This document shows positions 1 through 6,688 of a stretch of 12,257 nt of DNA, piece by piece. Origin of the DNA: Rickettsiales bacterium (GTDB lineage: Bacteria; Pseudomonadota; Alphaproteobacteria; Rickettsiales; Deianiraeaceae); assembly GCA_947378695.1 (NCBI GenBank), contig CANCKZ010000011.1, positions 1 to 12,257 of the forward strand. The letters are read 5' to 3'. Every line of letters begins with the position of its first letter. The first letter of the stretch is position 1. The translations under genes and the position numbers were made by a program. The notes below the pieces were generated by a model. It was not told the DNA's origin, made no database searches, and saw only the letters and a list, made by a program, of their open reading frames with translations.

Positions 1-47
1 ACCGTTAAAATTGGACTAGCAACCGCTAAAACTTCGTAAAGAGTCAT
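1..47 (-). CDS. N-terminal fragment of an unidentified protein (cut by window edge)
   Basis: An ATG at 47 reading leftward opens a frame that stays open to the edge and gives MTLYEVLAVASPILT. Fifteen residues are too few to name a family; the run of small and hydrophobic residues could begin a membrane segment. The main support is a promoter-like pair about 30-60 bases upstream on the same strand (-35 TTGACA, -10 TATGCT). No good Shine-Dalgarno is present, but most genes in this window also lack one. It is not part of the autotransporter operon, because its own promoter lies between them. Confidence 0.4.
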   Translation of the reverse strand, partial: MTLYEVLAVASPILT

Positions 48-79
48 ATTCTACTTAAATAAAATTACTTCATGCACCA

Positions 80-107
80 AGCATAACCAATTAAAACGAT
101 TTGTCAA
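80..107 (-). promoter_or_regulatory. Putative sigma-70 promoter for the left-edge gene
   Basis: On the minus strand a perfect TTGACA (107-102) is followed after 16 bases by TATGCT (85-80, four of six consensus bases). The predicted start of transcription is near 73, giving a leader of about 26 bases before the ATG at 47. This is a sequence match only. Confidence 0.45.
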
Positions 108-163
108 GAATCATTTTTTGGTCAAATGCTTCCACAATCGTATTTCCGCAAAACAATAAACTC

Positions 164-179
164 AACCCCCACAAGGGTT
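164..179 (-). terminator. Weak terminator candidate for the secG-pheT-lpt-S8 operon
   Basis: On the minus strand AACCC and GGGTT can pair (5 bp, 6-base loop), followed by GAG and then the T-rich TTTATTGTTTT. It lies about 80 bases beyond the autotransporter stop. The stem is short and the T run is interrupted, so this is only the best of a poor set of candidates. Confidence 0.25.
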
Positions 180-220
180 CTTGCGATGTTGGAAAAAATA
201 TTTTTTTCTTTTTTATTTTT

Positions 221-246
221 GTTATAGTGTACTAGTACACTATAAC
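221..246. repeat. Perfect 26-bp palindrome
   Basis: The half-site GTTATAGTGTACT is followed directly by its exact reverse complement, with no spacer. It sits 12 bases past the stop codon of the S8 autotransporter and next to a T-rich (plus) / A-rich (minus) tract. As RNA it would fold into an AT-rich hairpin; as DNA it could bind a dimeric regulator or mark the end of the operon. It is not a standard intrinsic terminator for the minus strand, because A residues rather than U residues follow the stem. Confidence 0.9.
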
Positions 247-258
247 ACCCGCTGCAAA

Positions 259-2817
259 TTACCACTGTTTGGAGACCCTCAAAACACCGCCAAAAGTGTT
301 GTTGTTATTGATGTTTCCGCGGTTTTGGATATACAAAGCTTGCAAGGAAATTGACGCATTTTTGGACGACCTCCCAAATGACAGCCCGAAGTCTTGCTCA
401 AAATTAGTCGTTTTGAACGAGATTGTTTGACGCTCAACACCGTTAAAAACCGTGCTTCCACTTAGGATCGCAAGCGGCTGGGAGTATGTAAATTCAAGTT
501 TCCCCCCAAACATTTCTGCGTTCAAACCTGCCACAAAAGAGCGTGAAATTATCGGTGAAAAACCATCAAAAAGACTGGTTCCAACTGGGTTTTGAGTGGT
601 AGTTCGCCCAATTGTGAAGGCTCCGATGAAATTTATGCCATCAAACAAGCTTTTTGTTGCCTTGATTTTGGCGAAAATGGTCGAATTATTCTGCCCTAAA
701 CTGAGGGCTCCTGCTGAATATGACCCCAAAAGCGTGCGTGATTCTCGCAAAATTCCCCCCTCAAACCCTAGGTTATCATTGGTTTTTCCCGCATTCAGCG
801 AAACGGTTGTTGCGATGTTGGTTGATGGCGTCATTTTTTCGCCAAGTGGGTTTGTTACACTGCTAGACTCCCCAAAAACCGTCTGCATTCCAAGGGCAAA
901 CTTGCCAAAATTTGCACCAAATTTCACCTGTTTTGCACTGGCATTGCTGAATGCTGAAACGAGGTATGGCTCAAAATTGTTCAAATTCTTGACAATCCCC
1001 TGTCCATTTGGGCGGTAATTATCCTGAAATGCAAAAGCAAATTCGCCCAAGTTTCCGCCAAATTGCTTGTCAATAACAATATTGGAGTTTGTCAAATTCG
1101 TGCTTGTTGAAGGGTCAACTCCAAGATACATCATTTGCGAGTTAACATCGCCATTTGTGTATGAAAGCCCAGACTGTGCCTTATTATTTGGCATATAGTT
1201 TGAACTTGAAATGTATCCAAAGCCGCCGAAATTTGCGACTCCACTACCTGCCACATTCTGCATTTTCCCTTGCATAATAAGCCCAGAAATTTGACTGGAA
1301 ATATCCACCATTGGGGCGGCTTTTATTCTGTTTGAAAGGCTCATTGTGTAGGTATCGTAGTCATCGTAAGTTGGCACGGTTAGTGAATTTCCACTTAACG
1401 CTTGTGAAATCAATGGCGAGGCAACCATCATTGACCGAGAAATCGTCACACCGCCTGCCGTTTTCTGTGCTTCAATAACATTAATTGCCCCCATCACATC
1501 GAGTCTTCCATAGCCATATATTGCAGAAACTTGACCCAGTAATGAGTTTGTTTCCGAGTTTAATGAAACACCCATTTGTCCTTGTGTTCGCTTGGTAACA
1601 ACGTACGTCTCTGTGTCTCCATAAAGGGGTGAGGCACCTCTAAGAAGAAAAGTTCCAACTTCTTTCATTTTAAGACTTGGATATGCCGCATGAAGAACGG
1701 CTGCTGCTCCCGAAACAAGAGGTGCAGAAAAAGATGTTCCTGCGGCGTCCGTTGTGTAGTAGCTAGGATTTGTATTTGTATAGTCTGTTGTTGTGCGGGA
1801 TGTATCAATTGAAGAAGGTGCCACTATATTCGTATTTGGTGCAGCAAGACAAAAAAGCTTTGCAACTCCGCAATAATTCATATCCGGTTCGTTGCTCGGT
1901 CTTCCGTTGGTGCCAAATGCGGGCGGGTTGGAATCGCCAGTAACCGCAAGCATCATTCCAATCGTGTTTGTTGCATTAAGGGTTCCAGCGTAATTTGCCG
2001 GCATCAGTGGCGATGTGTAGTCTTGGGTGTAAGCCCTACTGTAAGTATCAGGATCGCTTGCATTTGTTTTAGCATTCAACTTGTACGGGTTATTTCCACT
2101 GGAAACTACCACTAGTACATTCTGCTTTAAAACCTCAGGCCCAAGAATAGATTTCCATGTGCTATCTGTATCTGAGCCACCAAAACTCATATTAATTACA
2201 TTGTATCCATTTTGTTGCACCAAATTTGAAAGATATTTACTTACTTTAACATTGCCAAGGCCGGCGAGGTTGCCATCGTAAGTTGTTGCTGTTTTTTTTT
2301 GCTGAGCAACCTCAATTATATCAAGGCTTGCACCAAACGCAACTCCACTCACGGGTCTTGCATCCGATGTTACATTTCCAACCATAACCCCGGCGGTTCT
2401 TGTTCCATGTGATGCGGCCTCACTTGTGTTTACATTAGCTTGATCTGAGTTTGTTGTTGGGTATGGATTTGATGAACCAAGTGTTGAATAAGTTGTGTAA
2501 CCTTGTACAGCGGGGGAAAGTATTACATTTATAGCTTTGTTGGCAAATGCTGTGTGAGTTTTTAATATTCCCGTATCAATGCTTAATATTTTACTTCCAG
2601 TGCCATCATTTACTTTGCTATTATTTCGCAGATAATCCCATGCTTCATCTGCATTAATTGCTTTAATTTGATCAACATAATTTTTGTTTTGGTAGTATTT
2701 TGTAGAGTCCGGTGCATCGGGAGTTGGAATGGGGGCGGTGGGGGTTATAGTTGAAAGAGTTTTGTTTGTAACACACGCGCAAAGAAGCATGGTGAATAAA
2801 ATAGCGACGAACCTCAT
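259..2817 (-). CDS. Subtilisin-like (S8) serine protease autotransporter with lipoprotein-type signal
   Basis: An 852-residue surface protease. Residues 1-15 form a short hydrophobic signal ending in LCAC, a plausible lipobox with Cys15 as lipid anchor, followed by a Pro/Thr-rich linker (about 23-37). The S8 domain spans roughly 45-450. Its catalytic triad is visible as Asp81 (SIDTG), His137 (SHGTRTAG) and Ser362 (GTSFSAP), with oxyanion Asn242 (SSGNN). The domain closes with GYGRLDVMGAI. The C-terminal third (about 560-852) is rich in alternating beta strands, contains the LLGSYSAGALSLG element typical of S8 autotransporters, and ends in Trp, as outer-membrane barrels often do. Known lipidated S8 autotransporters (NalP of Neisseria, SphB1 of Bordetella) cleave surface proteins; a similar role here is inference. 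It is the last gene of the operon, 23 bases after the LptC/LptA-like gene. Confidence 0.93.
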   Translation of the reverse strand: MRFVAILFTMLLCACVTNKTLSTITPTAPIPTPDAPDSTKYYQNKNYVDQIKAINADEAWDYLRNNSKVNDGTGSKILSIDTGILKTHTAFANKAINVILSPAVQGYTTYSTLGSSNPYPTTNSDQANVNTSEAASHGTRTAGVMVGNVTSDARPVSGVAFGASLDIIEVAQQKKTATTYDGNLAGLGNVKVSKYLSNLVQQNGYNVINMSFGGSDTDSTWKSILGPEVLKQNVLVVVSSGNNPYKLNAKTNASDPDTYSRAYTQDYTSPLMPANYAGTLNATNTIGMMLAVTGDSNPPAFGTNGRPSNEPDMNYCGVAKLFCLAAPNTNIVAPSSIDTSRTTTDYTNTNPSYYTTDAAGTSFSAPLVSGAAAVLHAAYPSLKMKEVGTFLLRGASPLYGDTETYVVTKRTQGQMGVSLNSETNSLLGQVSAIYGYGRLDVMGAINVIEAQKTAGGVTISRSMMVASPLISQALSGNSLTVPTYDDYDTYTMSLSNRIKAAPMVDISSQISGLIMQGKMQNVAGSGVANFGGFGYISSSNYMPNNKAQSGLSYTNGDVNSQMMYLGVDPSTSTNLTNSNIVIDKQFGGNLGEFAFAFQDNYRPNGQGIVKNLNNFEPYLVSAFSNASAKQVKFGANFGKFALGMQTVFGESSSVTNPLGEKMTPSTNIATTVSLNAGKTNDNLGFEGGILRESRTLLGSYSAGALSLGQNNSTIFAKIKATKSLFDGINFIGAFTIGRTTTQNPVGTSLFDGFSPIISRSFVAGLNAEMFGGKLEFTYSQPLAILSGSTVFNGVERQTISFKTTNFEQDFGLSFGRSSKNASISLQALYIQNRGNINNNNTFGGVLRVSKQW

Positions 2818-2840
2818 ATTCTTAAAATCTAAGATAACAA

Positions 2841-3776
2841 TTAAAATTTAACCTTAATTTCCACCATTTCGTTTTTCTTGCCTTCAATTTTTGTGAAATC
2901 GCTTGTAAGGTTGTAAGTTATGCGATTTCCCGAAACGGTGCCATCAGGGCGTTGAATTACAACATTGCCTTCTAAAAAAGCAAGTTTTTTCTTTTGGTCA
3001 AGAATAATAATATCTGCGGTTATTGATGTCTTTTTTGTGCGGTCAATAAGTTTAACATTGTGGCGAAATTTCATTGTTTCAATTGCAAGATTCTGCCCCG
3101 TAATAAGACCAGCTTGATTGGAAAAAATAATTTCCGCTTCCTTGGAAGATATTGTCATGCTTTTTGAATCAGCAAATACTTCATCTGTAATTGTTGCTTT
3201 ATTGTTTTGAAAATAAAATTTTCCTGCAACAAGAAGGGTATCTTTCGCATTAAACACAACGGGCGATGAACTTGCGATTGAACCCTGCGATGTGTTGAAA
3301 ATTATGCTGTCGCCACGCATTTCAACAACTTGCTTGTCTTTGCCGGTTTCAAGGGCGATATAAAATTTTTTATACAATTGAATTGTGTTTGTTACGCTTG
3401 AAATATTCAACGCTTCGCATTCGAAGTGGTAGATATCGTGGGTTGTCTTGTTTTGAGCAGAGCCATGAACATTGATGATATCCGTGTTTTGAAGCAGAAT
3501 GCTTTGCTTGGAATTTCGTGTAATTTCTGCTGTGCCTTTTGTTTGCTTTGCGGAAGTGTAGATTGTGTAATCACTGCCGTTGAACATTTTTTTTGTGATA
3601 GATTCCAAATTTGAAAACGCAACATATTCAACCTTTGGCTTAACAACTTTAATTTTATCCGAAACGCTTTTTAACACAACGGAAGTTGCAATTGTTTCGA
3701 TTATGAAATAAAGGGGGAATGATATTGAAATTATTAGCAATATGAATATTATTCGTAATATCAATTTTTTACGCAT
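2841..3776 (-). CDS. LptC/LptA-like lipopolysaccharide transport protein
   Basis: A 311-residue protein with one N-terminal membrane segment (about 7-30, after the basic MRKK) and a periplasmic part rich in short beta strands. Residues about 235-300 fit an LptA/OstA repeat well: ITADIIILDQKKKLAFLEGN, then V-I-Q-R-P-D-G-T-V-S-G-N-R-I-T-Y. The middle (about 70-210) resembles LptC, with alternating strand patterns and 'SSPVVFN'. In the Lpt bridge, LptC is anchored to the inner membrane and passes LPS to periplasmic LptA. At 311 residues it is longer than LptC or LptA alone (each usually near 180-220) and may combine both. Its ATG overlaps the end of pheT by 8 bp (GATGCGTAA), which indicates translational coupling; the AAGGGGAG just before it is the only good ribosome-binding site in this operon. 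Fold assignment is fairly sure; the fusion reading is inference. Confidence 0.75.
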   Translation of the reverse strand: MRKKLILRIIFILLIISISFPLYFIIETIATSVVLKSVSDKIKVVKPKVEYVAFSNLESITKKMFNGSDYTIYTSAKQTKGTAEITRNSKQSILLQNTDIINVHGSAQNKTTHDIYHFECEALNISSVTNTIQLYKKFYIALETGKDKQVVEMRGDSIIFNTSQGSIASSSPVVFNAKDTLLVAGKFYFQNNKATITDEVFADSKSMTISSKEAEIIFSNQAGLITGQNLAIETMKFRHNVKLIDRTKKTSITADIIILDQKKKLAFLEGNVVIQRPDGTVSGNRITYNLTSDFTKIEGKKNEMVEIKVKF

Positions 3777-6141
3777 CTCCCCTTAAAACTGCTTGCACGC
3801 TTTCTTGAAGTGTGGCAATGGCTTGGTTCATAATATCCTCAATTTCTTGTGAGTTCAATGTTGCTGTTGGTTGGAAAACCTCAAATGCAAGAAGGATTGA
3901 TTTCTTCCCAGAGGCTTTAAGGGTCTCGTTTTGGAAAATATCAACAATTGAGGCTGTGAAACGGTTTTTTGTGATTTTCTGTAAAGACCGCAGAATATCA
4001 AGGCAGTTCACCTCGTTTGCAACAACAATGGAAAGTTCTCTTTGAACATTTGGCAAGCTTGATGGGCTATAACCGGATTTCACTGATGATTTTTGCGTTT
4101 TCACGGGAATATTTCCAAGATGAACCGTTCCAACGAAAACCTTGTTTTTGATTGAATATTCTTCGCAAACAAGTGGGTGAATTTGTGCAATTGTGGCAAT
4201 AACAGACCTTCCAATAACCATTTCAAAGGCTTGGTGTGGGTGAAATGCGTTGTGTGAAATTGGTTTGTATATCACAGATTCCCTTTTCAACCCGCAAATG
4301 CTTTCAATGAATGTGAGGATGTCCTCTTTGATATCAAAAAGGGTATATTGAGCTTCCTTTTTCAGCGGAGTGTTAATCGGGAAAACGCCAGAGCGTGCAA
4401 TGCAAATTTCAACCTGTTCTTTATTTTTCCCAAACACTTTTGCAATTTCAAACAATGCGGAAGAATTGCACGAAAGGTTTTGTGCTGTTGCAATGTTGTG
4501 AAGCATTGATGGAATAAGGCTTGAACGCATGTATGGTGTTGCTTCGTTTAGTGAATTTGCAAGTTTTATTGCGTTTTCGCTGGAATCAAAAAGTGTGAAA
4601 TCCTTTTCAGAAACGAATGGAAATGTGATTATTTCGTTCAAACTTTGTGCAAGATTTTGCTTAATGTTGTGAATTGCATAAACTTCCCTTGATGAAACAA
4701 TTTCAAGGTTTTTGCGTGGGCAAGCTTCAACACCGATAGAGCGAATTATTTCCTCAACAATATCGTTAATTTGCTTAACATCGGCTTTTCTAAACGATGG
4801 CACCGTTACTGTGAAATTTTCACAATCGCCAAAGCATTCAAACCCAAGCTTTGTAAGAATTTCAACAATTTGCGTAAATGGCACTTCAAAGCCAAGGGTT
4901 TTTGTAATTTCTTGCGTGTTGCAAACTATTACAGATGGTAAATCCGTTGATTGCAATTCAAATGTGTGTGTGAAGCTTTGTTTAATTAAAGACGCAAATT
5001 TTTGAGCAACAAGCTTCTGCGGGAAGGTTTTTGCGTCGCCTGAATCAACATAGCGTTCGAATCTGAATGATGCTGCCGTGTGAATGTTGTATTTGCGGAT
5101 AGATTTGAAGATTGAATCACGATTAAACGAGCAAGATTCCAGCACGAATTCCTTTGTTTCGCTTGAAACGGCGGAGCGTGCGTCCCCCATAATGCCAGCA
5201 AGTGATAGAATTTTTTCATCGTCAGCAATAACAATATCCCCGCCTTGAAGTTCAATTTCTTGTCCTGAAATTGTGATTAACTTTTCCCCAGAAACAGACT
5301 GGCGAATTTTAATTGATCCCTTAATTTTTGCGAAATCGTAAAGGTGCATTGGTTGCCCGTAAAGTTCTGTTACATAATTGAGAGCATCAACGGATGGAAT
5401 TTTTGTTACAGAAAGCCCGCATTTTGCAAGGATGCTCTGAGCTGGTGGTGTGAAGGAGATTGCTTCAATTTTACCGAAAAATATTGAATTTGAAAAGCCT
5501 TTGTCAATAATTTCAACGCTTAAAGGTTTCAAATTTTCAACCTTCAATTCAAGGAGTGTAATACTTCCAATGCCTTGTGCGGTGAGTTCTCGTCCTATGC
5601 CGTTATAAGAAAGGGCATCGCCACGGTTTGGCGTTATCGCAATTTCAATAATTGCGTCATTTTTTCCAATATATTCACAATACGATATTCCAACAACCGT
5701 TGAAGTTTCAAGTTCAATAATGCTTCCATCGTTTTCACCTGTGCCAAGTTCATCGGCGGAACATATCATGCCTTGGCTTTCGTATCCGGCAAGTTTGGTT
5801 TTTTGAATAACCATTCCGTTTTTTGGAACAATTGCCCCTTGTGTTGCAAGAATAACATTAATTCCCGCACGAACATTTGGTGCCCCGCAAAGAACTTGAA
5901 GAACCTCCTTGCCTGTGTTGACTTTGCAAATTGAGAGTTTTGAAGATTCCGGATGTTTCTTGCATTCTTCAACATTGGCAATAACAAAGCCTTTCATTGA
6001 ATCTTCCTCAAATTCAAGGGAGTCAACCTCAAAGCCGACTTTTGTTAAAACATTTGAAACATTGTGAACGGTTTCACGAAATGTTTCTTTTGAATGGGCA
6101 AGGTGTATTGTTGAAAAAAGTTCTTTTGCGGAAATTTTCAT
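3769..6141 (-). CDS. pheT: Phenylalanine--tRNA ligase beta subunit
   Basis: The 790-residue length is normal for bacterial PheT. With PheS it forms the (alpha-beta)2 enzyme that charges tRNA-Phe in the cytoplasm. Domains in order: the EMAP/OB-type tRNA-binding domain (about 40-155, with HPESSKLSICKVNTG and LCGAPNVRAG); the B3/B4 editing domain (about 205-385, with LNYVTELYGQPMHLYDF, LAGIMGDARSAVSSET and ASFRFERYVD); B5 (about 400-475); the catalytic-like core (about 480-680); and the C-terminal FDX-ACB anticodon-binding domain (about 690-788, with LPNVQRELSIVV). It starts 15 bases after the secG stop with no clear Shine-Dalgarno. pheS, often its partner gene, is not in this window, and the neighbours on both sides are envelope genes. 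Confidence 0.97.
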   Translation of the reverse strand: MKISAKELFSTIHLAHSKETFRETVHNVSNVLTKVGFEVDSLEFEEDSMKGFVIANVEECKKHPESSKLSICKVNTGKEVLQVLCGAPNVRAGINVILATQGAIVPKNGMVIQKTKLAGYESQGMICSADELGTGENDGSIIELETSTVVGISYCEYIGKNDAIIEIAITPNRGDALSYNGIGRELTAQGIGSITLLELKVENLKPLSVEIIDKGFSNSIFFGKIEAISFTPPAQSILAKCGLSVTKIPSVDALNYVTELYGQPMHLYDFAKIKGSIKIRQSVSGEKLITISGQEIELQGGDIVIADDEKILSLAGIMGDARSAVSSETKEFVLESCSFNRDSIFKSIRKYNIHTAASFRFERYVDSGDAKTFPQKLVAQKFASLIKQSFTHTFELQSTDLPSVIVCNTQEITKTLGFEVPFTQIVEILTKLGFECFGDCENFTVTVPSFRKADVKQINDIVEEIIRSIGVEACPRKNLEIVSSREVYAIHNIKQNLAQSLNEIITFPFVSEKDFTLFDSSENAIKLANSLNEATPYMRSSLIPSMLHNIATAQNLSCNSSALFEIAKVFGKNKEQVEICIARSGVFPINTPLKKEAQYTLFDIKEDILTFIESICGLKRESVIYKPISHNAFHPHQAFEMVIGRSVIATIAQIHPLVCEEYSIKNKVFVGTVHLGNIPVKTQKSSVKSGYSPSSLPNVQRELSIVVANEVNCLDILRSLQKITKNRFTASIVDIFQNETLKASGKKSILLAFEVFQPTATLNSQEIEDIMNQAIATLQESVQAVLRGDA

Positions 6142-6156
6142 GCTGTTCGTGATAAA

Positions 6157-6477
6157 TTACGATAATGGAACGGAAGACTGCGAAGATGGTAGCTCCTGCG
6201 TTTGTTCTTGCATTTGTTGGGTTAGAAGATTTCTTTTTGCTGATGTTGCGGAATATGAAAGCTTTGCAAGAACAAGCGTGTTGACGAAGAATATTGTTAT
6301 GAAAACAACTGTAATTTTTGTTATGAAATGGGTGATTTCACTGCCAGACATGAACGGATTGGTTTGTGATGATGTAAAAAGACCGTTACCCGTGGTTTTT
6401 TGAACTATGATGAGGAGAATCAATGAAATTGAGACGAAAATGTGAAGGTATATTAGTGTTAAATAGATTGCACTCAT
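6157..6477 (-). CDS. secG: Preprotein translocase subunit SecG
   Basis: A 106-residue inner-membrane protein and accessory subunit of the SecYEG channel, which helps SecA-driven export. It has two hydrophobic segments (about 3-25 and 50-73) joined by a polar loop. The family pattern is clear: LLIIVQK at the end of helix 1, a Gly/Ser-rich loop with NPFMSGSE, then FITKITVVFITIFFVNTLVLA. The glycines of the loop are fewer than in many SecG proteins. The tail is rich in Gln and Ser and probably disordered. It is first in the operon, immediately upstream of pheT. The downstream autotransporter and LPS-transport protein depend on Sec for membrane insertion or export, which fits their grouping. Confidence 0.9.
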   Translation of the reverse strand: MSAIYLTLIYLHIFVSISLILLIIVQKTTGNGLFTSSQTNPFMSGSEITHFITKITVVFITIFFVNTLVLAKLSYSATSAKRNLLTQQMQEQTQELPSSQSSVPLS

Positions 6478-6521
6478 TTTACTTAATGAAAAAACATAAA
6501 AATGAAAATGTTGTGCAAGAA

Positions 6522-6533
6522 ATTATATGTCAA
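6522..6533 (-). promoter_or_regulatory. Core promoter elements for the secG operon
   Basis: On the minus strand a perfect TTGACA (6533-6528) abuts a perfect TATAAT (6527-6522). They cannot be the -35 and -10 of one promoter. Either TATAAT is the -10 (start near 6515) with a poor -35 near 6546-6551, or TTGACA is a -35 with a weak -10 (CATTTT at 6510-6505). Transcription of secG from here is likely; the exact arrangement is open. Confidence 0.45.
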
Positions 6534-6581
6534 GAGTATTTTGCAAGTTATATAACGAATATTTACTAAAAAAGGATTTTC

Positions 6582-6610
6582 TTGACAAACAATCTTTTGT
6601 TTTTTATTAA
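6582..6610 (+). promoter_or_regulatory. Putative sigma-70 promoter for rne
   Basis: A perfect TTGACA (6582-6587), a 17-base spacer and TATTAA (6605-6610, four of six consensus bases). The predicted start of transcription near 6617 leaves a leader of roughly 70 AT-rich bases. The same TCTTGACA octamer occurs at the secG side of this region and at the left-edge promoter. Confidence 0.5.
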
Positions 6611-6688
6611 GTAAATTACAAGTTCACGGCAATTAGAATGGAATAATCATTTGCTCTGAAAGAAAAAATAAATAAAATTTAAAATTAT

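Larger units (their letters stand above)
48..258. other. Intergenic region
   Basis: About 210 AT-rich bases between the left-edge gene and the autotransporter stop. It holds the putative promoter at 80-107, a weak hairpin at 164-179, a long T-rich run at about 200-220 (plus strand) and the 26-bp palindrome at 221-246. I see no convincing gene on either strand. Confidence 0.6.

Noticed and set aside
221..246. The 26-bp palindrome as an intrinsic terminator of the minus-strand operon
   Set aside because: On the transcribed strand the stem is AT-rich and followed by A residues, not U; the T run lies on the other side, where no plus-strand gene ends.
596..1018. 140-codon open frame on the plus strand opposite the autotransporter barrel
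   Set aside because: It lies antisense to a well-supported coding region, has no family resemblance and no promoter or ribosome-binding site; a shadow of the real gene.
6140..6403. 87-codon plus-strand frame opposite secG
   Set aside because: Antisense to a clear SecG; no recognisable domain and no upstream signals.
6638..6646. Mini-ORF ATG GAA TAA in the rne leader
   Set aside because: Two-codon frames arise by chance in AT-rich leaders, and there is no ribosome-binding site; nothing supports translation.
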